Of a stretch of 46,530 bases of DNA, positions 34,539 through 41,716 are shown one piece after another. Origin of the DNA: Candidatus Kuenenia stuttgartensis (GTDB lineage Bacteria; Planctomycetota; Planctomycetia; Pirellulales; UBA1268); contig CALQRA010000009.1 in assembly GCA_943332855.1 (NCBI GenBank), positions 1 to 46,530 of the forward strand, written 5' to 3'. The number at the start of each line of letters is the position of its first letter. The first letter of the stretch is position 1. A model generated the notes under the pieces. It was given only the letters and a program-made list of their open reading frames with translations, was not told where the DNA came from and made no database searches. A program made the position numbers and the translations under genes.

Positions 34539-36584
34539 TCACCCGCGCAACATCGCCCCGCAGGACTGGCCACACGCGGCCACGATTCCGTCTACGAGCC
34601 GCTTCGATTCGTCGCTCGAAATCGTCCCGGTCTGGCTGCGGAAGCGGAGCCCTACGACGAGGCTTTTCTTTCCCGCGCCGAGCCGCTCTGCGTCTTCCCA
34701 GACCTGCTCGAGAGACAGCGACTCCAGCATTTTATCCGCCCCCGGAGCCTCCCGGATCGCCCGCTCGACCTCCGCCCACGCCAATTCCTGGTCGACGACG
34801 AGATTCAGATCTCGCTGCACCGCCGGAAACTCACTCGGCGGTACGAGCTTCCGCGGCTGACTGCCGCTGATCTCGAGGAGATCGAGCCGCAGCTCGGCCG
34901 CCGACACCGGCCCTTCGAGACCGAAGCGGGAGAGCACGCCGTCGCTCACCTCACCAACGACGCCGACGCGCACCGGCTCCGTACCGGCCCGCTCGAGAAC
35001 GATCTCCGCAGCCCGCCCCGGCGTGAACAGATCAAACGCCCCACGGCGGAACTCGACCACGCCGCCGAGTCGCCCGATCACCCCCTCGGCCAGCCCCTTG
35101 GCCTTCGCGTAGGCCCCGCCGACCACAAGTGACACGAGCAACGGCTCCTCGAGCGGCGTAGCCCCGGCGGCATTCCAACTGCGATCGAGATACGCCCGGG
35201 CGACTTCAAACAGATCCCCGTGCGGCGCCCCCACGGCCCGGTTGTGGCCACTGGCTTCCAAGAGGCTGGGGAGAAGCGAACGCCTGAGTCGATCAGCCCC
35301 ACGCACCAGCGCCGGCGCCACGCGCCGCGGCGGCAGCGCCGTCCACGGGCTCGCCGTCGACTCAAACGCCTCGGAGACGACGCTCCGTGTCATCGCCTCG
35401 CACAGCCCCGCCGCCACGAGCACCTCACCGGCGACGCGGATCGTCCGCTCCCGGGCCGACTGCTCGACCGGCTTGGCATGGATCGGCCGATCCTCCGGCA
35501 CGTTGTCGTAGCCCTCGATCCGGGCGATCTCCTCGACCAGATCGATCTCGCGCGTCACGTCGCGGCGCCAGCTCGGCGCTTGCCACCGGCAACGCTCGCT
35601 GCAGGCCGCTTCCTTCACAAAGCCCAGCCCGGTGAGAATCTCCGCCTGCCGCCCCGCCGCCACAGGCACGCCCAGCACCTCCTCGACCCGCGCTGCCCGC
35701 AGGTCGATCGTTGCCCGGCCGCCGGCAAGTGCCCCCGCCTCGACGGCGCCAGCGAGCACTTCGCCGCCAGCCAATTCCTGGATCAGCGCCGCTGCCCGGC
35801 GACTGGCCCATTCGACGGCCGCCGGATCGGGCCCGCGCTCGAAGCGATAGGAAGAGGCACTCATGAGGACGAGCCCCCGCGCCGCCGCGCGAACGACCAG
35901 CGGCGCGAACTGCGCCGATTCCAGCAGCACGTCGACTGTGTCAGCCGCGATCTCGCTCTCCGCCCCCCCCATCACGCCGGCCAGCGCCACAGGCCCCTCG
36001 GCGTCGGCGATCACCGCCATCCCGGAGGAGAGCGAAAAATCTTTGTGGTTGATGGCTCGGAAGGTCTCGCCGTCGCGAGCCCGCCGGACGACGATCCGCC
36101 CCCCGCGGATCTTCGCCAGATCGAAGGCGTGGAGCGGCTGCCCGCATTCCATCATCACGTAATTCGTGACGTCGACGACATTGTTGACCGGCTCGATCCC
36201 GATCGTCCGCAACCGCTCGGCAAGCCACGCCGGGCTCGGGCCCACGCGCACCCCACGGATCACCCGCGCCGTGTAATGCGGGCAGACATCGAGATCGCTG
36301 ATCTCGACCGCGATCGCCTCCGCGGCCGGCTCGGCTGATTCAACGGGCTGCGGGGCGGGGATGTGGAGCGGCCGGTCGAAGAGCACCGCCACCTCGCGGG
36401 CCACGCCGACATGCCCCAGGCAATCGGGGCGATTGCTCGTCACCTCGATGTCGACCGCCGTGTCGGCTCCGACCGGCCAGGTCGCTTCATGGTTGAGCCC
36501 GCTCATCAACAAGCGACGAACGAGCTCCTCCACGGGCGCGTCCCAGCGGACGTACTCGGCAAGCCAGGTCGTGGAGATGATCAT
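34539..36584 (-). CDS. pheT: Phenylalanyl-tRNA synthetase beta subunit, short form
   Basis: A 681-residue PheT, which with PheS forms the alpha2-beta2 enzyme charging tRNA-Phe. The ATG at 36584 follows GGTGAGG. Conserved parts present: the start MIISTTWLAEYV, VTSNRPDCLGHVGVAREVA, the B3/B4 editing domain (NNVVDVTNYVMMECGQPLHAFD, VALAGVMGG), the B5 domain, a catalytic-like core, and the C-terminal anticodon-binding FDX-ACB domain (FPAVQRDLNLVVDQ, SLVVGLRFRSQTGT). The EMAP/OB-type tRNA-binding domain that bacterial PheT normally carries at about residues 40-150 is absent: the sequence runs from SGLNHEATWPVG directly into TAVDIEVTSNRPDC. It is the last gene of the infC operon, ending next to mobile debris. 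Confidence 0.96.
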   Translation of the reverse strand: MIISTTWLAEYVRWDAPVEELVRRLLMSGLNHEATWPVGADTAVDIEVTSNRPDCLGHVGVAREVAVLFDRPLHIPAPQPVESAEPAAEAIAVEISDLDVCPHYTARVIRGVRVGPSPAWLAERLRTIGIEPVNNVVDVTNYVMMECGQPLHAFDLAKIRGGRIVVRRARDGETFRAINHKDFSLSSGMAVIADAEGPVALAGVMGGAESEIAADTVDVLLESAQFAPLVVRAAARGLVLMSASSYRFERGPDPAAVEWASRRAAALIQELAGGEVLAGAVEAGALAGGRATIDLRAARVEEVLGVPVAAGRQAEILTGLGFVKEAACSERCRWQAPSWRRDVTREIDLVEEIARIEGYDNVPEDRPIHAKPVEQSARERTIRVAGEVLVAAGLCEAMTRSVVSEAFESTASPWTALPPRRVAPALVRGADRLRRSLLPSLLEASGHNRAVGAPHGDLFEVARAYLDRSWNAAGATPLEEPLLVSLVVGGAYAKAKGLAEGVIGRLGGVVEFRRGAFDLFTPGRAAEIVLERAGTEPVRVGVVGEVSDGVLSRFGLEGPVSAAELRLDLLEISGSQPRKLVPPSEFPAVQRDLNLVVDQELAWAEVERAIREAPGADKMLESLSLEQVWEDAERLGAGKKSLVVGLRFRSQTGTISSDESKRLVDGIVAACGQSCGAMLRG

Positions 36585-36668
36585 CGGAGCCTCACCGGCC
36601 GAAGAGTCGCGCCCGAAGGCGATCGGTGCGAGCCGCACCGTTGCGACGGATGAAAACGGGGAGCGATC

Positions 36669-37682
36669 CTAAAACTGCTGAAGGAAGCGGACGTCGTTGC
36701 GGTAGAAGTCGCGGATGTCGGCCACGCCGTAGCGCCGGGCGGCGATCCGCTCCACCCCGAGCCCGAAGGCGAAGCCGGAGACCTCTGCCGGGTCGTAGCC
36801 GACCGCCGCGAGGACCGCCGGATCGACCATTCCCGCTCCTCCCATCTCCACCCAGCGCCCGCCCCACTCCATGTCAAACTCGACACTCGGCTCGGTGAAC
36901 GGGAAGAACGACGGCCGGAAGCGGACATGGACGTCGCCGCCCAAGAAACTCGAGGCGAGAAACCGCAGCACTCCCTTGAGATCGGCCATCGTCGCGCCCG
37001 GCTCGACGAGCAGCCCCTCCACCTGATGAAACATCGGGTAATGGGTGGCGTCGGCGGTGTCGGGGCGGTAGACGCGGCCGAGCGACACAATCCGCAGCGG
37101 CGGCTTGCGCTGCTCCATGACGCGAATCTGCACCGTGCTTGTCTGCGAGCGGAGGAGGAGCGGATCGGCCCCTTGGGCGACGGCGAGATAGAAATTGTCG
37201 AGCGGATCGCGGGCCGGGTGCTCAGCACCGATCGCCAGGGCTTCGAAGTTGTGCCACTGGTCCTCGACCTCGGGGCCATCGACACTCTCGAAGCCGAGCC
37301 GGGCCATGATCTCCTGGACGCGCCGGATCGTCTGCGTGATCGGATGGACGTGGCCGAGCCGGAAGGGAAGGCCGGGGAGCGTGACGTCGATCGCCGCAGC
37401 CTCGGCGGCGGCGCCTGCGAGCCGGACTTGGGCGGCATCGAGGGCGGCTGTGATCGCTCCTTTCGCCTCGTTGAAGAGCCGGCCTGCCTCGGGGCGATCC
37501 GCCCCATCGAGGCCGCCGAGAAGCTTTTGAATGCCCTTCAGGCGTCCACTCTTCGCCCCAGCGAACTCGATCCGGGCTTGCTCGAGCCCAGCGTCATCGG
37601 CGGCAGCCCCGAGCACTGCTACGGCCTCGGCGCGGAGGCGCTCAACGTCAACGCGGAACGATTCAAGCGACACGGTGCCCAC
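36669..37682 (-). CDS. pheS: Phenylalanyl-tRNA synthetase alpha subunit
   Basis: A 337-residue PheS with normal layout: an N-terminal coiled-coil tRNA-binding arm (about 1-90), then the class II catalytic core with motif 1 region ([19 protein letters not shown]), motif 2 ([20 protein letters not shown]) and motif 3 ([18 protein letters not shown]), ending in [16 protein letters not shown]. The start is GTG at 37682, only 17 bases after the rplT stop; a second GTG three codons on is an alternative. Co-transcribed with rplT upstream and pheT downstream. Confidence 0.97.
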   Translation of the reverse strand: MGTVSLESFRVDVERLRAEAVAVLGAAADDAGLEQARIEFAGAKSGRLKGIQKLLGGLDGADRPEAGRLFNEAKGAITAALDAAQVRLAGAAAEAAAIDVTLPGLPFRLGHVHPITQTIRRVQEIMARLGFESVDGPEVEDQWHNFEALAIGAEHPARDPLDNFYLAVAQGADPLLLRSQTSTVQIRVMEQRKPPLRIVSLGRVYRPDTADATHYPMFHQVEGLLVEPGATMADLKGVLRFLASSFLGGDVHVRFRPSFFPFTEPSVEFDMEWGGRWVEMGGAGMVDPAVLAAVGYDPAEVSGFAFGLGVERIAARRYGVADIRDFYRNDVRFLQQF

Positions 37683-37699
37683 GCGACAAACCGCCCTCT

Positions 37700-38077
37700 T
37701 CAGGCAGCGCCGGCCGGGACCGCGATGCCGAGGGCGGCACGGACCTGATCGGCGATGACGTCGAAGCTGGTCGGATCGAGGATCGCCATCTCAGAGAGCG
37801 TCTTTCGGTCGAGCTCGCAGCCGATCTTCTCGAGGCCGGCGATGAACTGGCTGTAGCGAATCCCACGCTCCCGGGCCGCCGCATTCAGGCGGATGATCCA
37901 GAGGCGGCGGAAGTCGCGCTTCTTGCGGCGCCGGTCGCGCCGGGCGTAGACGCCAGCGCGGATGATCGATTCCTTCGCCGTCCGGAGAAGGCGGCGACGT
38001 CCGCCGACCGACCCCTTCACCCGCTTGAACAACCGCTTCTTGGCCCGCAGACGGGGGACAACGCTCTTGGTACGCAT
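37700..38077 (-). CDS. rplT: 50S ribosomal protein L20
   Basis: A 125-residue L20, an early-assembly 23S rRNA binder and, in many bacteria, translational repressor of its own operon. Family sequence is clear: [41 protein letters not shown] and [11 protein letters not shown]. The C-terminal extension past the usual end ([12 protein letters not shown]) is short. A 226-base gap separates it from rpmI, longer than usual and available for an autoregulatory structure. Confidence 0.98.
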   Translation of the reverse strand: MRTKSVVPRLRAKKRLFKRVKGSVGGRRRLLRTAKESIIRAGVYARRDRRRKKRDFRRLWIIRLNAAARERGIRYSQFIAGLEKIGCELDRKTLSEMAILDPTSFDVIADQVRAALGIAVPAGAA

Positions 38078-38303
38078 GGAACTAGTCTTTCAAGATCTCG
38101 ACGAGGTTCGGCGGTCAGGTGAAACACCATCGTCGTGCCGCTCCCTCGGAATTCAAGGGGGGGCTGCAAAACGGGTGGTGGGGAACAGGGATTCGGAATC
38201 GGAAACAGAGGCAGCCGAAGGCGCAAACCCCTCGGCCCACCCGGCAGTCACCCGCATCCCCGGCGATACCGGAGCACGGGTCTGCCGGAGACCGGGCTCG
38301 GCA
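38078..38303 (-). other. Long untranslated gap between rpmI and rplT
   Basis: A stretch of 226 bases with no gene. In most bacteria rpmI and rplT are separated by tens of bases. It holds a purine-rich stretch and several short GC-rich inverted segments, but I could not find one clear fold. It may carry an L20 binding site or an internal promoter; this is inference. Confidence 0.4.
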
Positions 38304-38507
38304 TCAGTAGCTGTATTTGCCGAGGGCAGCGGCGATCCTCGCGGTGTCGACCGCGGCGAGGACGCCGGTGCCCCGAAGGTTACGCTTTCGCTTGGCGGAG
38401 ACACGGACCTGGAGATGGCTCGTTCCGGCACGGCGGTGCTTCACCTTGCCTGTGGCCGTGAGGCGGAAACGCTTCTTCACACCCTTGTGGGTCTTCTGCT
38501 TCGGCAT
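38304..38507 (-). CDS. rpmI: 50S ribosomal protein L35
   Basis: A 67-residue L35 with the standard start MPKQKTHKGVKKRFRLTATG, the basic core KVKHRRAGTSH, and the end ALGKYSY. Second gene of the infC-rpmI-rplT-pheS-pheT operon, 98 bases after the infC stop. Confidence 0.98.
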   Translation of the reverse strand: MPKQKTHKGVKKRFRLTATGKVKHRRAGTSHLQVRVSAKRKRNLRGTGVLAAVDTARIAAALGKYSY

Positions 38508-38523
38508 GATGGAAACTCCGTGG

Positions 38524-38561
38524 ATCGGTGACCGCGATAGGATAATCGGTGACCGGGATAG
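38524..38561. repeat. 17-bp direct repeat in the infC-rpmI gap
   Basis: ATCGGTGACCGCGATAG (38524-38540) recurs as ATCGGTGACCGGGATAG (38545-38561), one mismatch, 21 bases apart start to start. It lies just upstream of the rpmI start on the operon strand. It may be a protein-binding site, part of an mRNA fold, or a simple duplication. Confidence 0.7.
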
Positions 38562-38605
38562 ATCGAGGATGCGGGGAAGAGGGGGGCAAATGACGGGGGG
38601 ATGAA

Positions 38606-39106
38606 TCAGCGCGGGGAGAGGGTGCAGATCAGTCGTTTTCCCATCTGCTGGGGAGGAGCGTCCATCTTTCCGACCGCCTCGAGTTGCTCGAGGAGATTGC
38701 GCATCACACGCTGCCCCTCGTCGATGTGGGCCAGTTCGCGACCGCGGAACACCACCGAGACGACCACCTTGTCTTTGTGCTGCAGGAATGCCTTGGCCTG
38801 ATTCACCTTAAACTCGATGTCGTGCTCGCCCGTCTTGGGACGGAGACGGATCTCTTTGATCCTCGTGTGGTGGACGTGGGTTTTATGCTGTTTTTTCTTC
38901 TGTTGATATTTGAACTTGCCGAAATCCATGATTCGGCAGACGGGCGGCTTCTCGTTTGGAGCGACCTCGACGAGATCGAGCCCCGCCTCGCGTGCCCGGG
39001 CCATCGCTTCGTCGGTGGGGATGATTCCGAGTTGCCCACCTTCGGCGCTGATCACGCGGATCGGGGAGATCCGGATCTGCTCGTTGATACGATGATTCTT
39101 ATCGAT
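38606..39106 (-). CDS. infC: Translation initiation factor IF-3 with an AUC start codon
   Basis: A 166-residue IF-3, which keeps 30S subunits free and checks start codons. The conserved N-terminus ([20 protein letters not shown]) lies upstream of the first ordinary start in frame (GTG at 39055), and an in-frame TGA sits two codons before ATC at 39104-39106. The only start that keeps the whole N-domain is therefore ATC, with GGAGG at 39115-39119, eight bases away. infC is known for AUU/AUC/AUA starts, which IF-3 itself discriminates against, so autoregulation is expected. The rest is canonical ([35 protein letters not shown]). First gene of the translation operon. Confidence 0.95.
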   Translation of the reverse strand: MDKNHRINEQIRISPIRVISAEGGQLGIIPTDEAMARAREAGLDLVEVAPNEKPPVCRIMDFGKFKYQQKKKQHKTHVHHTRIKEIRLRPKTGEHDIEFKVNQAKAFLQHKDKVVVSVVFRGRELAHIDEGQRVMRNLLEQLEAVGKMDAPPQQMGKRLICTLSPR

Positions 39107-39114
39107 GGCTCACG

Positions 39115-39119
39115 CCTCC
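39115..39119 (-). promoter_or_regulatory. infC Shine-Dalgarno site
   Basis: GGAGG on the minus strand, eight bases before the ATC start codon. It overlaps the last in-frame stop region and supports the non-canonical start. A hairpin (GGTGCC, 9-base loop, GGCACC at 39142-39162) stands about 22 bases further upstream in the leader. Confidence 0.85.
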
Positions 39120-39199
39120 GGACTCCAACCGATTGCCAGGCGGTGCCCGCGACGGCGGCACCTTCCACCTGCTCCTGATTTCCACCCTCACCGGAACCC

Positions 39200-39231
39200 G
39201 GCAGACCCGACTGCAAGCGGGCAGCCTTTTT
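39200..39231 (+). terminator. Terminator-like hairpin with T5 tract (plus strand)
   Basis: GGC-AGA-CCCG, an 8-base loop, CGGG-CA-GCC, then TTTTT. It has the form of a weak intrinsic terminator on the plus strand, within the infC leader region. No plus-strand gene ends here, so it may instead be part of the infC leader fold on the other strand. Confidence 0.25.
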
Positions 39232-39431
39232 GCAGACAGGGCTCCCCGACCCGACGCCATGGCGAGCCGATCCAACGGCTTCCGACCGGTTGGTGAACGC
39301 CTCGGTCGCACACAGGCAGCCGTCACTCCGGCAGAGCCGGAGCGGACGAACTACAACGTGAACGGCCATGAACAGCCATGAGCTGCCACGAGCGCAAAAC
39401 CGGGGCGCAGTCGCCGCGGTCGGAATCACCG

Positions 39432-39461
39432 AGTATTCCATGCGGCCACCGGAGGAGTCAA
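39432..39461 (-). promoter_or_regulatory. Candidate promoter for the infC operon
   Basis: On the minus strand TTGACT (39456-39461, five of six to the -35 consensus) is followed after 18 bases by AATACT (39432-39437, four of six to -10). Transcription would start near 39424 and give an infC leader of about 320 bases. An alternative -10, TATGAT at 39697-39702, lacks a good -35. Confidence 0.4.
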
Positions 39462-39705
39462 GCGGGGGCAGCCAGCCGCGGAGCAGGGGAAAAAGTCGGG
39501 CTGAAAACCCCCATCTCGCCCCCCAGCACGACGCCACCGTTGTATCCATCCCACGGTCCCACAGGTGCTCCCCCCCCGCAGAATCCCCCGATACTAGGTG
39601 TCTTGAGGCGCAGCTTGCCCAGTGTGAGCAGACTCTTTGGTCGGTAGGGTCAAAACGAGGCTCCGAAACGGGCCCAGAAGAAAAGCCATAAGTCTCATCA
39701 TAGAA

Positions 39706-39736
39706 TTGACTTGCACCATAGAAATGGGGCTCTAAA
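39706..39736 (+). promoter_or_regulatory. Candidate promoter for the structured leader / sigma factor gene
   Basis: TTGACT at 39706-39711 and TCTAAA at 39731-39736 with a 19-base spacer, in a locally AT-rich patch. The spacer is longer than ideal and the -10 is four of six. If used, transcription would start about 80 bases before the first hairpin of the structured region. Confidence 0.3.
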
Positions 39737-39823
39737 GACCCTCCCTGAAAGGCGTCGCAGAAAAAAGCTGGAGAACCAGGCGGGGGGCGAAGAACTTTTC
39801 CCGACCTCGGCCGTATAACTCGG

Positions 39824-40157
39824 CGTCCCAAATACGGGACGGGGGGCGAAGGAAGGCCCACCCAGACGATTCCGAATCAGCGCCGGCCTGGCAAGGCACC
39901 GGCCCGGAATCGTGCGACAGCTCACCGCAAGCGTCCCTCCCGGCCACAGGCCGCGGGACACCTCTCCGAGGACATCGGCGTCGCGGTGCACGTTTCGGCA
40001 GGTCGAGTGGCTGGCGGTGAACACCGCCAGGCGAGTCGATTGCCAGCAATGAAGGTTGCGTGAAACACTGTCTCGGAGCATCGGGGCCGCGGGCGAAGTC
40101 AGGGGTCGCCCGCAGGCCCGGTTCCGACCAAACACAACGACCGGCTTCGGATGGCCG
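39824..40157 (+). ncRNA. Hairpin-rich region upstream of the sigma factor gene: structured leader or RNA gene
   Basis: Successive strong hairpins: CGTCCC/GGGACG (39824-39841); ACGATTCCG/CGGAATCGT (39866-39913), enclosing GCCGG/CCGGC; GTCCC+CGGCC/GGCCG+GGGAC (39933-39959); CTGGCGGTG-AA-CACCGCCAG (40011-40030); GGGCC+GCGGGCGA/TCGCCCGC+GGCCC (40084-40119, one bulged A); and CCGGC/GCCGG (about 40142-40157), just before the sigma gene's ribosome-binding site. There is no convincing coding sequence. I looked for RNase P, tmRNA, SRP and 6S hallmarks and saw none. Strand is inferred from the gene it precedes. Confidence 0.45.
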
Positions 40158-40173
40158 GCCAAGGAGGAAAGCG

Positions 40174-41685
40174 ATGCGTTCTGATTCCCAAGGTCCTGTC
40201 GTGCGCCTGTTCATGGAAGAGCAGATCGATTTCCAGCCCCAGCCCGCCGCCGAGGCCATCGGCACCAGCGCCGATGGCGCAGGGACGGTTCAGCCCATGG
40301 CCGTCGATGGCGTGCTCTCCATCGAGGAGCTGGCCAGCCGGTTCAACGTTTCCACAAAGACGATCTCGCGGTGGCGGGCCCACGGCCTCGTCGCCCGCAG
40401 CCACGATGTCGGCGGGCGGAAGCGCGTCGGATTCCTCGCTGCCGACGTCGAGCGGTTCGTCGCCAAAAATCCTCTGCGGATCGAGCGGGGGAGCCGTTTC
40501 AGCCAACTCTCCACCGAGGAGCACGGGAAGATCATCGGCTGGGCCCGCCGTCTCGGGGCCGCGGGCGCCTGCCCGGCCGATGCCCATCGCCGGATCGCCA
40601 AGCGCCTCAACCGAAGCATCGAGACGATCCGCTACACGATCAAGCACCACGACCAGGAGCACCCCGGCGCCGAGGTCTTCCCGGCCGCCGATGGCCGGCT
40701 CCGCCCGGAGACGTGCGAGCGGATCTTCCAGCTCTGGTCGCACGGCGAGCCGGTCGAGGCGATCGCCAAGCGCTACCACCGCTCGAAGGCGAGCATCTAC
40801 CGGGTGATCCTCGCCCAGCGGGCCGCCCACACGATGCTCCTCCCCCTCGACTGCATCCCCAACGCCCTCTTCGACCGGCGGAGCGCCGAGGAGGTCGTCA
40901 ACCAGCCCTTCCCCGGCCTTGACGAGCCGTCGAAGCGGGTGCGCCGTCCCACCGGGTTGCCGGCCTATCTGGCCAGCCTCTACGAAGTGCCGCTGCTGAC
41001 GCGGGAGCAGGAGGTGTGGCTGTTCCGGAAGTTCAATTTCCTCAAGCACCGGGCCAAGAAGCTCCGCGAACAGCTCGACGCGGAAAAGCCGAGCACGCGG
41101 CTGATGGACCAGATCGACGCGATCTACTTGGAGATCGTGGCCCTAAAGAATCGGCTCGTGCGCTCGAACCTCCGGCTCGTGGTGTCGATCGCGAAGCGGC
41201 GTGTCGCGCCCGGCGACAGCTTCTTCGACCTCGTCAGCGACGGCAACATGTCGCTGATCCGCGCGGTGGAGAAGTTTGACTACGCCCGTGGCAACAAGTT
41301 CAGCACCTATGCGTCGTGGGCGATCATGAAGAACTACTCCCGCACGATCCCCGACGAGCACAAGCGCCGCGATCGCTTCCGGGCCGCCGACATGGAGATG
41401 CTCCAGACCGCCGCCGACCCGCGGACCGACGAGAACCAGCTGCGGATGGCGGAATCGGACCGGCTCCAGCAGGTCGGGCGATTCCTTGATCGTCTCGATT
41501 CGCGTGAGCAGACGATCATCATCCGCCGCTACGGGCTCGACCGTGGCCTCGAGCCGCAGACCCTCAAGGAGGTCGGCTCGGCGCTCGGTGTGACGAAGGA
41601 GCGGGTCAGGCAGATCGAGGCCAAGGCGCTCGAGAAGCTCCGTGTGGCCGCCCAGGCCGAGGCTGTCCTCCCGGAGCTCGAGTGA
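40174..41685 (+). CDS. Sigma-70 family sigma factor with N-terminal helix-turn-helix modules
   Basis: A 503-residue protein. The ATG at 40174 follows AAGGAGG at 40161-40167. Residues 48-72 form an excisionase/MerR-like helix-turn-helix (LSIEELASRFNVSTKTISRW); two further HTH-like segments appear (about 134-158, RRIAKRLNRSIETIRYTI; about 190-213, EAIAKRYHRSKASIYRVI). Sigma homology starts near 262: a region 1.2-like helix, region 2 (325-392: NLRLVVSIAKR, FFDLVSDGNMSLIRAVEKFD, KFSTYASWAIMKNY), and region 4 (438-492: LDSREQTIIIRRYGL, LKEVGSALGVTKERVRQIE). Region 3 is very reduced. It should direct RNA polymerase to a special promoter set. The fused HTH domains suggest added DNA contacts. Target genes unknown. 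Confidence 0.92.
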   Translation: MRSDSQGPVVRLFMEEQIDFQPQPAAEAIGTSADGAGTVQPMAVDGVLSIEELASRFNVSTKTISRWRAHGLVARSHDVGGRKRVGFLAADVERFVAKNPLRIERGSRFSQLSTEEHGKIIGWARRLGAAGACPADAHRRIAKRLNRSIETIRYTIKHHDQEHPGAEVFPAADGRLRPETCERIFQLWSHGEPVEAIAKRYHRSKASIYRVILAQRAAHTMLLPLDCIPNALFDRRSAEEVVNQPFPGLDEPSKRVRRPTGLPAYLASLYEVPLLTREQEVWLFRKFNFLKHRAKKLREQLDAEKPSTRLMDQIDAIYLEIVALKNRLVRSNLRLVVSIAKRRVAPGDSFFDLVSDGNMSLIRAVEKFDYARGNKFSTYASWAIMKNYSRTIPDEHKRRDRFRAADMEMLQTAADPRTDENQLRMAESDRLQQVGRFLDRLDSREQTIIIRRYGLDRGLEPQTLKEVGSALGVTKERVRQIEAKALEKLRVAAQAEAVLPELE

Positions 41686-41716
41686 CCATCGCCTGCAGCC
41701 GCGCTGTCGGATCCGT

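Noticed and set aside
39052..39861. A 269-codon minus-strand frame upstream of and overlapping the infC start
   Set aside because: It is in a different frame from infC, has no motif, and covers hairpins and a probable promoter.
39720..40173. Known RNAs: RNase P, tmRNA, SRP RNA or 6S RNA in the hairpin-rich gap
   Set aside because: No GAGGAAAGTCC-type RNase P core, no CCA-ended tRNA-like part, no SRP GGAAG-loop motif, and no single long bubble-containing helix.
39732..40265. A 177-codon minus-strand frame across the hairpin-rich region
   Set aside because: No recognisable protein features. It overlaps the sigma gene start on the other strand, and the strong inverted repeats explain the region better as structured nucleic acid.
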